36,651 nt of DNA from an uncultured Gammaproteobacteria bacterium (GTDB taxonomy: Bacteria; Pseudomonadota; Gammaproteobacteria; Ga0077536): the NCBI GenBank assembly GCA_938075585.1, contig CALJHG010000067.1:1-36651 (forward strand), in the 5' to 3' direction. The position numbers and the translations under genes are program-made. Of this stretch, positions 1-7,594 are shown in pieces. The notes under the pieces were generated by a model that saw nothing but the letters and a program-made list of their open reading frames with translations, was not told where the DNA came from and ran no database searches. Numbering within the stretch: position 1 is the first letter of the stretch; each line of letters begins with the position of its first letter.

Positions 1-698
1 TCTCCTAAGGCGTCAAGCTTGTTACAAGCAGTTAATACTCCGTTGCGAAGGAAATAACCCCAGTACCCGTATTTTTCCACTTCGGCTATAAGCTCCTGTA
101 TTTCAAAGCCCGTATGCCTCTCTTCAAGCTCAACCATTAAAGTAGGTTTATTTTTAGCCAAGGTTTTTTTAGCTCCTGCTAGAACTGATAACTCATGTCC
201 TTCCACGTCTATTTTTATGAATCCGACATTGCTGAATTGGTATGAGTCGAGCGTCCGGCTTGTCACCTCGATTTTTGCGTGCTCGCCACAGACTTTCACT
301 TTACTGAGACTTGCCCCTTGATTTGAGTATGTTCTACGCTTTACATTAAATGGGATCAATAACTGGGTAGTCCTCGAGTCATCAGATAAGGCAATAGGGT
401 ATGTAGACGAGTTGACAGGACAACCTGCGCAAAGTATTTGATATATCTTCGGATTAGGCTCAAAGGCGTGTACTAGGGGTACAAGTTTCGAAAGAGCGCG
501 AGTATAAATGCCTTTGTTAGCACCTATGTCGATCGCATTCTTTTCGGGGTTTATTAAAAATGGAAGAAGGTTCAGTTCCTTGTCTCCGTGCTTTTGGTGC
601 TTCCGCAATAGATACCGAGTATAAAGTTTTGTTGGTAGCAGAAGTAATTTGAGTTTTTCTGACCATGTTGTGCGTAAGGCAAGGTGTTGTGATGTCAT
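1..698 (-). CDS. FkbM-family SAM-dependent methyltransferase, C-terminus cut by window edge
   Basis: My translation of the minus strand gives an open frame of about 232 codons from an ATG at 698 to the window edge. It carries a Rossmann SAM-binding signature (AIDIGANKGIYTRALS), an acidic loop (HAFEPNP) and the FkbM hallmark FIKIDVEGHELSVLAGA, followed by an MVELEERHTG segment. FkbM enzymes usually O-methylate sugars or other small acceptors; the acceptor here cannot be told. An in-frame GTG at 725 would overlap the moaC stop and is the alternative start. There is no clear ribosome binding site. A four-codon ORF (ATG at 709) ends in a TGA that overlaps the ATG at 698. The gene lies 23 bp downstream of moaC on the same strand, so it may be cotranscribed, although a role in cofactor synthesis is not implied. 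The C-terminal end lies outside the window. Confidence 0.85.
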   Translation of the reverse strand, partial: MTSQHLALRTTWSEKLKLLLLPTKLYTRYLLRKHQKHGDKELNLLPFLINPEKNAIDIGANKGIYTRALSKLVPLVHAFEPNPKIYQILCAGCPVNSSTYPIALSDDSRTTQLLIPFNVKRRTYSNQGASLSKVKVCGEHAKIEVTSRTLDSYQFSNVGFIKIDVEGHELSVLAGAKKTLAKNKPTLMVELEERHTGFEIQELIAEVEKYGYWGYFLRNGVLTACNKLDALG

Positions 699-721
699 AT
701 TATGAACATGGCCAGGCTGAT

Positions 722-1207
722 TCACTCGCTAGTTTCTCTATACCACTCGCCTGATTTACCGCCGCTTTTTGTGAGTAGCTTGATATCGGAAATCACCATA
801 GCTTTGTCGCTAGCCTTGCACATATCATAAACTGTCAAAAGAGCTATATTTACGGCTGTTAATGCTTCCATTTCTACTCCCGTTTGTCCTTTCGTTTGGA
901 CTGTTGCCAAGCATGATACGAGGGAGTTTTCTTGGTCAATCTTTAGCTCGACTGCAACCTTAGTAAGCATCAAAGGATGACACAGTGGAATCAGCGTCGA
1001 TGTTTGCTTGGCGGCCATTATCCCAGCTATCCTTGCAACACCAAGAGCATCTCCTTTTTTATTATCTCCCGCGACTATCAGGTGCAGAGTCTCGGACGTC
1101 ATGGAAATTTGCCCAGATGCGGTGGCTTGTCGATGAGTGACTTTTTTTTCGCTTACATCGACCATTTGAGCGTGCCCTTTATCATCTAAATGAGTTAATT
1201 TCGACAT
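722..1207 (-). CDS. moaC: Cyclic pyranopterin monophosphate synthase MoaC
   Basis: MoaC converts the 3',8-cyclo-GTP product of MoaA into cyclic pyranopterin monophosphate, the first stable intermediate of molybdenum cofactor synthesis, in the cytoplasm. The 161-residue length matches the family. Conserved blocks are visible: [18 protein letters not shown] (about 71-88) and [20 protein letters not shown] followed by CKASDK (110-135). Asp128 and Lys131, the residues shown to be catalytic in the E. coli enzyme, fall at identical numbers here. The ATG at 1207 is preceded by AAAGGA at about 10 bases, a plausible ribosome binding site. The gene is divergent from moaD-moaE across 77 bp, and its partner moaA lies 8.5 kb away in the same island. 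The identification is secure. Confidence 0.97.
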   Translation of the reverse strand: MSKLTHLDDKGHAQMVDVSEKKVTHRQATASGQISMTSETLHLIVAGDNKKGDALGVARIAGIMAAKQTSTLIPLCHPLMLTKVAVELKIDQENSLVSCLATVQTKGQTGVEMEALTAVNIALLTVYDMCKASDKAMVISDIKLLTKSGGKSGEWYRETSE

Positions 1208-1284
1208 GATAGGTAAATCCTTTATGATTATGGTTTAAAATATCCTTAATCGGGATTTTATTATACTACCGCGTGGTGTTTTTT

Positions 1285-1518
1285 ATGAGTATTAAAGTAC
1301 GTTTTTTTGCCAGTTTGTCTGACATGGTTGGAGAAAGTGAGATGGAGTTAGAGTTTGCCGAGGGCTTGACTGTGCTCGACGTGTGGGCAAAGACTTCGCC
1401 TGATGACCAGTTACCTTCGGGTAGTTTGTTTGCCATCAATCATAACTATAGCGAGCCAGAAGATGTGTTAAAGGATGGAGATGAAATAGCATTCTTTCCT
1501 CCATTAACCGGTGGCTGA
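1285..1518 (+). CDS. moaD: Molybdopterin synthase sulfur-carrier subunit MoaD
   Basis: MoaD is the ubiquitin-like small subunit of molybdopterin synthase. Its C-terminal glycine is thiocarboxylated and delivers sulfur for the dithiolene of molybdopterin. The protein is short (77 residues from the ATG at 1285), has the beta-grasp opening IKVRFFASLSDMVG, and ends in the diagnostic FFPPLTGG. GTG codons at 1273 and 1276 are in frame, but the ATG gives the usual MoaD N-terminus. The stop overlaps the start of moaE, so the two subunits are probably translationally coupled. No MoeB-type activating enzyme for the C-terminal glycine is present in the window; it must be encoded elsewhere. Confidence 0.95.
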   Translation: MSIKVRFFASLSDMVGESEMELEFAEGLTVLDVWAKTSPDDQLPSGSLFAINHNYSEPEDVLKDGDEIAFFPPLTGG

Positions 1519-1975
1519 GCTAGTGAGAATTAAACTCGTTGACAGATTGTTTGATCCTCTTGATGAGATCCGAGCTACTGAAGCTGAATTGGCTGCGCGC
1601 CGCTCAAAGATTGGAGCGTCGTCTTTTTTCGTCGGGAGTATGAGAGACTTCAATGAAGGTGATAGGGTCCAATCTATGTTTTTAGAACATTATCCAGGAA
1701 TGACTGAAAGTCGATTGGAGGAAATTGCCGACTCAGCAAAGACAAAATGGAGTTTGGATTGGGTATTAATTACTCACCGGGTAGGACAGATACATCCAGC
1801 GGAGCCGATCGTACTTGTTGCCACTTGGTCAGGGCATCGTGCACAAGCCTTTGACTCTTGTCGGGCTATTATGGAGCAGCTTAAATCTACGGCGCCATTT
1901 TGGAAAAAAGAGTCGCTAAATGATGGTACTCGGTGGGTCAAGAATAACACTGCTGGTTACTCAGTAAATGATTAA
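1511..1975 (+). CDS. moaE: Molybdopterin synthase catalytic subunit MoaE
   Basis: MoaE is the large, catalytic subunit of molybdopterin synthase and converts cyclic pyranopterin monophosphate to molybdopterin using two MoaD thiocarboxylates. Family blocks are clear: FFVGSMRDFNEGD (39-51), LEHYPGM (58-64), HRVGQIHPAEPIVLVATWSG (89-108) with HRAQAFDSC after it, and LKSTAPFWKKE. Arg45, Lys125 and Lys132 correspond to E. coli Arg39, Lys119 and Lys126. The GTG at 1511 overlaps moaD by 8 bp; a second in-frame GTG at 1523 is possible. The length of 154 residues is normal. pqqB starts 24 bp downstream on the same strand. Confidence 0.96.
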   Translation: MAELVRIKLVDRLFDPLDEIRATEAELAARRSKIGASSFFVGSMRDFNEGDRVQSMFLEHYPGMTESRLEEIADSAKTKWSLDWVLITHRVGQIHPAEPIVLVATWSGHRAQAFDSCRAIMEQLKSTAPFWKKESLNDGTRWVKNNTAGYSVND

Positions 1976-1999
1976 TCATCTAGTCAGGGGAAAAGGTTG

Positions 2000-2923
2000 A
2001 TGTATGTTCGTGTGCTAGGTTCAGCTGCTGGGGGTGGATATCCACAGTGGAATTGCAATCACCCCAACAGTCGCAGAGCGCGAGCGGCTGATTCCGGAGC
2101 TACGGCTCGTACTCAATCGTCAATAGCAGTGAGTGAAGACGGGGATAATTGGTGTCTTTTCAATGCTTCACCAGATCTTCGGCAGCAAATTAATGAGAAT
2201 AGTATTCTGCACCCCAAAGATTCGCTACGGCACAGCCCTATAAAAGCCGTTCTCCTCACAAACGCCGATGTTGATCATGTCGCTGGATTGTTAAACCTGA
2301 GAGAATCACAACCTTTGAATTTATACGGAACGGACAGGGTTTTATCGGTGTTAGCATCAAATAGTATTTTTAATGTATTGAACCCTAAGTTTGTTAACCG
2401 TCATGGGTTAGAGTTGGAAAGTGAATTAGAGCTGTCTGCGCATGACGGAAAAAGACTCGGTATTACAGTTGTTCCTTTCGCTGTTCCAGGAAAAGTTGCT
2501 TTGTGGATGGAAGACGAAAAATCGGGGAAAAATTTCGGTACTGTTGATGAAGATACTATCGCCCTAGAAGTAAAATCTCGAAGCGGTAGTTTTTTTTATA
2601 TCCCTGCGTGTGCTCGCATGACTGATGCGCTCGGGGAGAGAGTCTCTGGCGCTGATTTAGTCTTTTTTGATGGAACCCTGTGGGTCGATGATGAGATGAT
2701 CCAAGAGAAAGTTGGCGTAAAAACGGGACAACGCATGGGACACATCAGTGTCTCTGGTGAGAATGGCGCGCTATCAGCCTTTGCAGACTTGGGAGTTAAA
2801 AGAAAGATTTTTATTCACATTAACACCACAAATCCTATTTTGATAGATGACTCTGTTGAAAGAGCGGCAGTCTTAAGCGCGGGATGGGAAGTGTCGCATG
2901 ATGGAATGGCGATTGAATTTTAG
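2000..2923 (+). CDS. pqqB: PQQ biosynthesis protein PqqB, isolated from other pqq genes
   Basis: PqqB is a metallo-beta-lactamase-fold protein of pyrroloquinoline quinone biosynthesis, reported to be an iron-dependent hydroxylase acting on the PqqA-derived tyrosine. The 307-residue protein looks fully canonical: VLGSAAGGGYPQWNCNHPNS (5-24), RTQSSIAVS, LLTNADVDHVAGLLNLRES (metal-ligand region about 85-103), VPGKVALWMED, KTGQRMGHISVSGENG and FIHINTTNPILIDDS. The ATG at 2000 has AGGGGA 8-9 bases upstream; a TTG at 1997 is less likely. No pqqA, pqqC, pqqD or pqqE is in the window, so the gene stands alone downstream of moaD-moaE. All conserved blocks are intact, so it is probably functional and the other pqq genes are expected elsewhere. 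It is convergent with moeA, with 11 bp between stops. Confidence 0.93.
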   Translation: MYVRVLGSAAGGGYPQWNCNHPNSRRARAADSGATARTQSSIAVSEDGDNWCLFNASPDLRQQINENSILHPKDSLRHSPIKAVLLTNADVDHVAGLLNLRESQPLNLYGTDRVLSVLASNSIFNVLNPKFVNRHGLELESELELSAHDGKRLGITVVPFAVPGKVALWMEDEKSGKNFGTVDEDTIALEVKSRSGSFFYIPACARMTDALGERVSGADLVFFDGTLWVDDEMIQEKVGVKTGQRMGHISVSGENGALSAFADLGVKRKIFIHINTTNPILIDDSVERAAVLSAGWEVSHDGMAIEF

Positions 2924-2939
2924 ATAGCCGGTATCTAAA
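2919..2939. terminator. Perfect inverted repeat spanning the stops of pqqB and moeA
   Basis: The 8-bp arms TTTAGATA (2919-2926) and TATCTAAA (2932-2939) flank a GCCGG loop. The pqqB TAG (2921-2923) and the moeA TAG (2937-2935 on the minus strand) each lie inside one arm. The position between two convergent genes suggests a bidirectional transcription end point. The stem is A+T-rich and there is no long T-tract on either side, so a classical intrinsic terminator is not proven. Confidence 0.45.
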
Positions 2940-4191
2940 GAACTTCGCTGAACGGGATTATGGTTACTGGGGATCCTGCTTTCATATCGGAGCTCTGTAA
3001 TGGCAGGACGATAAAGCAATTGGAGCGGGACATTGACATCAAGATCCCTGAGCCTTGATCGCCAGTTGGCTTCACTTGCAAGTGGCCATTCGCTCCTTGG
3101 CTCATTACTCCTCTTTGAAACTCGGTTCGACCCGGGCGCTTTCTTATTGTCTCGCTAGCAATCGCGGTTATGCGAAGTGGACGCAAATAATCAGCTCCCG
3201 AGAGTTTTGTGAGCGCAGGGGATACAAACTGATGGAAACCTACCATGACCGAGACGGGGTTTCCTGGCAGACCAAAAAAATGAGCATTGCCTATAGAACC
3301 AAATGCTAGAGGTCTTCCAGGCTTCATTGAAACTTTCCAAAACTTAACTTTGCCTATATCTGCAAGCACATCTTTTATATAGTCGGCATCTCCCACGGAG
3401 ACGCCACCAGAAGTAATGATAACATCGGCTCTTGTCTCCGCATCGATAAGTGCAGCCTTTATTCCTTCGTAAGTATCTTTTACTACACCCATGTCGATTT
3501 GGTCTACATTAGCTTTTTTAAGCATACCAAACAGAGTGTATCTATTGCTGTCGTATATGTCTCCCGGGCGCAGCTTGGAGCCAATTGATTTTAATTCGTC
3601 ACCCGTAGAGAAGAATGCAACCTTCGGACGTTTGTATACTTTGAGATCACCCATTCCAAGGGAGGCTATCAACCCGAGGTCTGCTACAGTTATTTTATGT
3701 CCTCTCTGCAATACCGTTTCATGTTTCTTAATGTCCTCTCCAGCTAGTCTAACGTTCTCTCCAAGCTCAGGGCGTTTCATTATTTCCAAAATGTTGTCAA
3801 ATATGGAAGTATTCTCCTGAATGACCACAGTATCAGCGCTCTCGGGAATGACCCCGCCGGTCATGATGCGAACAGCTTCATCTTGGCCTACTTTGGCATC
3901 AAACGGCTTGCCCGCGAAGGCAGTCCCTATGATTTTATATTGGTTGTTTGATTTAGTTATTGGGTCGCTATGTTTATAAGCGTAACCATCCATTGCAGAA
4001 TTTGCTTGTGGTGGGACGTTTATTGGCGACACTACATCTACGGCAAGGATTCTTCCGATACACTCGCGGATAGGAAGCACTTCAAAAGATTCGATACGCT
4101 GAATATGTAACAGAATGTTCTCGACCGCTTCATCTACTGATAGTGACGTTTTGTCATATCCTGTAATGGGATCTTTAGTGCTTTTTGTCAT
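2935..4191 (-). CDS. moeA: Molybdopterin molybdenumtransferase MoeA
   Basis: MoeA inserts molybdate into adenylylated molybdopterin made by MogA/MoaB, giving active molybdenum cofactor. The protein is 418 residues, normal for the family. Visible motifs, in order, are PPQANSAMDGYAYKHSD (about 60-76), FAGKPF, VRIMTGGVIPESADTVVIQE, FSTGDEL, the PGDIYDSNRYTL substrate loop, IITSGGVSVGDADYIKDVL (MPT-binding) and GLPGNPVSVMVGFHQFV. Asp68 in the MDGYA motif corresponds to a conserved active-site aspartate. The ATG at 4191 lies 11 bases after GAGGA, which is wide; a two-codon ORF sits at the better spacing and ends in an overlap with this start. Divergently placed upstream of the DUF1329 gene. Secure call. 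Confidence 0.96.
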   Translation of the reverse strand: MTKSTKDPITGYDKTSLSVDEAVENILLHIQRIESFEVLPIRECIGRILAVDVVSPINVPPQANSAMDGYAYKHSDPITKSNNQYKIIGTAFAGKPFDAKVGQDEAVRIMTGGVIPESADTVVIQENTSIFDNILEIMKRPELGENVRLAGEDIKKHETVLQRGHKITVADLGLIASLGMGDLKVYKRPKVAFFSTGDELKSIGSKLRPGDIYDSNRYTLFGMLKKANVDQIDMGVVKDTYEGIKAALIDAETRADVIITSGGVSVGDADYIKDVLADIGKVKFWKVSMKPGRPLAFGSIGNAHFFGLPGNPVSVMVGFHQFVSPALTKLSGADYLRPLRITAIASETIRKRPGRTEFQRGVMSQGANGHLQVKPTGDQGSGILMSMSRSNCFIVLPLQSSDMKAGSPVTIIPFSEVL

Positions 4192-4196
4192 AACAT
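4188..4196 (-). promoter_or_regulatory. Two-codon leader ORF overlapping the moeA start
   Basis: On the minus strand the sequence reads GAGGA, six bases, then ATG-TTA-TGA. The TGA overlaps the moeA ATG as ATGA. The mini-ORF start has better spacing from the ribosome binding site than moeA itself (6 against 11 bases), so moeA may be translated by re-initiation. This is inference from spacing alone. Confidence 0.3.
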
Positions 4197-4383
4197 AAAT
4201 TATCCTCGAGGAGCGATTGAACGCAAGTAGTTATTCGAAATTTGTCATATCACGTCAGTTACGCACATAAGGCCCTAGTTTAATGCGCATATCTTTGGGT
4301 GAAGCGCACTGTTGTCCTGTGCTATTCTTTGGGCAGCTATGGGTTGGGACACGATTATTTTATAAATTTATATAGGGGTTGTG

Positions 4384-5694
4384 ATGATTTCAAAATTTTC
4401 CAACGAGTGCCATTGTAGAATCACTTTTGCGCTAAGCTTGATGCTTTATATACTCACACTTACGGCTAATGCGGCCGAAAATCAGTCTTATACAGAACTA
4501 GTAAACTGGATCAAAGCAGATGCGCCAGACACGTCATCGTTAACTACTGGAGAACGTTTAACCATTAATGATCGAGAACAGTATTTGGATGGCTTGATAC
4601 CTGTGTCCGCTTGGAGCTATTACATTTTTGAGGATATGGACATGGAGTTTGCTGAGCGAGGGAACTATCCCCCCGCGCCGGACTGGGGTGTGCGAATGGA
4701 TCGTGACTACAGTATTGATGAGCGTGGTGTATTGATCGACTTTACTGGTGGTGGTTTTCCATTTCCTGATATTAATGAAGAGGACCCATTCGCTGGTCAA
4801 AAGGTGATCTGGAACATGCTATGGCGCCCTGGAAACGTTGATTATGATATGCCGATGACTACGTGGCTTCGGTCGGAAGGTGGCAAGCTTGATCGTAAAC
4901 TGGAATTTACGTCTGTAGCGTCCACGTATGCACGAGGGGATCATTGTCTTGTCGAAGGTTATGAAGAAGTGAAAAGTAAACGAGTGATGGAATTTCGATC
5001 GCCCAGAGATATGGCGGGAGCAAAGGATATGTCTATCACTTATGTCGATCATGACCGAGAAAATTCGGGATGGATGTACATGCCGTCTCAAAGAAAACCT
5101 CGGCGTACCTTAGCTTCCGAGCGAACAAGTGAGCTTATGGGTATGGATATGATCCGAGAAGATATTAATGGATTTGGCGGAAAGGTATATGAGAATAAAT
5201 GGACTTATCTTGGTAAACGAGAAGTTCTTGCAACGATTAATGTTCGAGATAATCCTGAAGCTGGTGGTCCTCACTTGTGGGTGCCACACAAAGCCCGTTG
5301 GGAAGTGAGGGAAGCTCATGCAGTACTAATCGAACCTCGCTCTGAAAGTCACCCTTATAGTTATAAGATTGTGTTTGTTGACGTTGAAACCAATTGGACG
5401 TTATGGATGTTTGCATTTGATAGGCAAGATGATCAGCTTTTACGCATGAATCAGCATTACCTCAAATATTCCGAAAGTTACGCCACAGAAATGCCCCAAC
5501 AAGCGCCGTATGTGAAACAAGATTTTTCTGACAATATTGGACATTTTGTGATGCTTCACTTGGGGGAGTCAGATATTAATGCCAAGAAGCCTCATGCCAC
5601 GATAACTCATTGCTATGTCAGGAAACGAGATTTTAGTTCGGCGAGAGCCAAACAATTTTATTCTCTTCGAAACATGATCAGCGGTCGACGCTAG
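4384..5694 (+). CDS. DUF1329 periplasmic protein (outer-membrane lipoprotein-sorting-like)
   Basis: The N-terminus (positively charged, then FALSLMLYILTLTANA, about residues 15-30) is a Sec signal peptide, with cleavage likely after ANA, so the protein is periplasmic. The body matches DUF1329: an early LTTGERLTINDREQYLDG segment, a long aromatic-rich middle, and the characteristic SGWMYMPSQRKPRRTL segment followed by an MDMIREDINGFGGKVYENKW block. DUF1329 proteins are usually encoded beside a DUF1302 protein, as here, often near transporters or catabolic genes for hydrophobic compounds; the biochemical role is not established. AGGGG precedes the ATG at 4384 by about 6 bases; a GTG at 4381 is also in frame. 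The 437-residue length is in family range. It lies 31 bp upstream of the DUF1302 gene, so the pair is probably an operon. Confidence 0.85.
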   Translation: MISKFSNECHCRITFALSLMLYILTLTANAAENQSYTELVNWIKADAPDTSSLTTGERLTINDREQYLDGLIPVSAWSYYIFEDMDMEFAERGNYPPAPDWGVRMDRDYSIDERGVLIDFTGGGFPFPDINEEDPFAGQKVIWNMLWRPGNVDYDMPMTTWLRSEGGKLDRKLEFTSVASTYARGDHCLVEGYEEVKSKRVMEFRSPRDMAGAKDMSITYVDHDRENSGWMYMPSQRKPRRTLASERTSELMGMDMIREDINGFGGKVYENKWTYLGKREVLATINVRDNPEAGGPHLWVPHKARWEVREAHAVLIEPRSESHPYSYKIVFVDVETNWTLWMFAFDRQDDQLLRMNQHYLKYSESYATEMPQQAPYVKQDFSDNIGHFVMLHLGESDINAKKPHATITHCYVRKRDFSSARAKQFYSLRNMISGRR

Positions 5695-5725
5695 AAAAAA
5701 TAAATTTTACGTCATTCGGTATACC

Positions 5726-7354
5726 ATGAAATTGGTGGTCGTTAATTTGGAGCCTCAGAAATTGAAAAGAAACCTGTGCCTTATTCTAGTTTTAACCGGC
5801 TTATTCAAACTTACTCACCTGCATGCGATTGTATCTTTGGGTGATAGCGTAGAAGTGGAAGGAACTCTGAAATTTCAAAATATATTGCGTACCCCTAAAT
5901 TTAAAGACGCTGAGGCTATTATGCAGCGGAATACGGCGCAATTGGAGAGTAAGTATTATTTTCTAAAAGACGGGGAGGCGTTCGGCCGGTTCAACAGTGG
6001 TCCAATAGAAGAAGCCACGCTGACGGTAATAGGTCGAGGCGTATATGACTCGATTTACGATATTCGCGGTAGCTATGCTGATTCATTCACGAAAGAAGAC
6101 AATAAATATGGTCGAACGGAGGCTAGCCTTCGTGAGGCGTTTGTTGACATCGTACTTCCTCCTTTTTCTCTCCGTCTTGGTCGCCAACAAGTAGTTTGGG
6201 GAGAAACTGATGGTTTCCGTGCTCTAGATGTTATAAATCCTTTAGATCTAACCTGGCACTGGAGCCGTGAATCCTGGGAAGATATCCGAATTCCACTTTG
6301 GATGGCTAGAGGGATCTACGATATCGGTAAATTCAAGTGGTTCGATGAATCTTTTGTTGAAGCTATCTGGATTCCGACGGACTTTAGACCTAATCGCATC
6401 TCTACTGATCCTCGAAACCCTTGGGCGTTTACCGGGAACGGTTTATCCGAAACTGCTAACGCCATATATAAAGATGGACAGTTGCTTAATTTAGACGTCG
6501 AATTCCGAAATCGAAGGCCAAATAAAAAATGGACTAATGGCCAAGCTGGTGCTCGTTTCAAAGCAATATGGGGCGAAATCGACTTCAGCCTTAATTACTT
6601 CTATGGTTTTTCAGCAGACACTGGTGTGAGAGTGCAGAACGCTCTGGCTCGAACGACTGGTGGAACTCATTATATGGTGAAAGATCTAGTAAACCCGCGG
6701 ACTCATGTATTAGGTTTAACTGCCAATTATTCCGAGGAGAGATTTACTCAGACCGTGTTGCGTATGGAAGCCACTTTCACTACTGGGATTCCCGTTAAGT
6801 TCGATTCTGAGACGCCTATTTCGGTCGACCCCGATCAAGATCAGTTTGATACAGCACGAAGAACTGTATTAATGTTAGCGGCTGATAGGCCTACTTGGAT
6901 AAAGGCGCTGAATAAGCACCGCACTATCTTTTTATCATCTCAAGTATTTTGGCGCCATTATCTGGATTACAGTAAGTATTATCGAGGCATCTCAACAGTA
7001 AAGCATGGAATGGTTGCTGGGGAAAAAGTGGGTGGTAAGTATGTGAGCTTTAATACAGATAGAATCGATCGCGATGAATTTGTTATTACGTTCTCTGCGT
7101 CTACTAGTTACGGTCCCGCTGGGTTGGTTAAACCAACTTTCATAATGGCTTTAGATCCTCGTTCAACTGGGGTATACAACAAGTTCGCGGTCGATTATTT
7201 TTGGTCCGACAATGTGCTTCTTCGTTTTCAACAGTCTATTTACTGGCGTGCTGCAAATCATGATCCTGGCCCATGGGCATTAGGTGATATTTGGGGGCAC
7301 ACGACATCCAATAGTCGTCACGAAACTGATGTAAGCTTGATTCTTCAGTTTTAG
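5726..7354 (+). CDS. DUF1302 outer-membrane protein, probable beta-barrel
   Basis: The 542-residue product has a hydrophobic N-terminal stretch (LCLILVLTGLFKLTHLHA, about 18-35) consistent with a signal peptide. The DUF1302 core follows: SLRLGRQQVVWGETDGFRAL, then DVINPLDLTWHW and WEDIRIPLWMARGIYDIG. The C-terminus ends with alternating hydrophobics and a terminal phenylalanine (DVSLILQF), the signal used by outer-membrane barrels for BAM insertion. Many aromatic-rich, alternating segments in the second half also fit a barrel. I infer an outer-membrane channel or surface protein working with the upstream DUF1329 protein. The substrate is unknown. The length matches typical family members and no defect is seen. 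Confidence 0.82.
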   Translation: MKLVVVNLEPQKLKRNLCLILVLTGLFKLTHLHAIVSLGDSVEVEGTLKFQNILRTPKFKDAEAIMQRNTAQLESKYYFLKDGEAFGRFNSGPIEEATLTVIGRGVYDSIYDIRGSYADSFTKEDNKYGRTEASLREAFVDIVLPPFSLRLGRQQVVWGETDGFRALDVINPLDLTWHWSRESWEDIRIPLWMARGIYDIGKFKWFDESFVEAIWIPTDFRPNRISTDPRNPWAFTGNGLSETANAIYKDGQLLNLDVEFRNRRPNKKWTNGQAGARFKAIWGEIDFSLNYFYGFSADTGVRVQNALARTTGGTHYMVKDLVNPRTHVLGLTANYSEERFTQTVLRMEATFTTGIPVKFDSETPISVDPDQDQFDTARRTVLMLAADRPTWIKALNKHRTIFLSSQVFWRHYLDYSKYYRGISTVKHGMVAGEKVGGKYVSFNTDRIDRDEFVITFSASTSYGPAGLVKPTFIMALDPRSTGVYNKFAVDYFWSDNVLLRFQQSIYWRAANHDPGPWALGDIWGHTTSNSRHETDVSLILQF

Positions 7355-7423
7355 AATGACTTCTTTAGCGAGTAAATCTTGTGAATTTGGGTAATCTAGG
7401 TCTGCAGAGAGGATAGTCATTCT
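7353..7423. repeat. Inverted repeat after the DUF1302 gene, spaced by 53 nt
   Basis: AGAATGACT (7353-7361) is matched exactly by its reverse complement AGTCATTCT (7415-7423), which is followed by TTTTA. A partial third copy, AATGACTT, lies near 7509 and forms its own short hairpin with TCATT at about 7522-7526. The rest of the 7355-7594 interval, between two convergent genes, holds a palindrome CAGCCGGCTG (about 7499-7508), a T6 run (7544-7549) and a three-codon ORF behind a strong GGGGAGGA. I see no longer gene there. Confidence 0.35.
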
Positions 7424-7594
7424 TTTACGATTGGGGAGGATTATTTGATGGCGGTATAGAGTCTGCTAGCAATATCGATATGTGAGTAAAAGTCAGAACA
7501 GCCGGCTGAATGACTTGACTATCATTATAGACACCGGTGGTACTTTTTTCAGATATAACTAGCGAATTCAGGGCGCAAAAGAGCAATCGAACAG

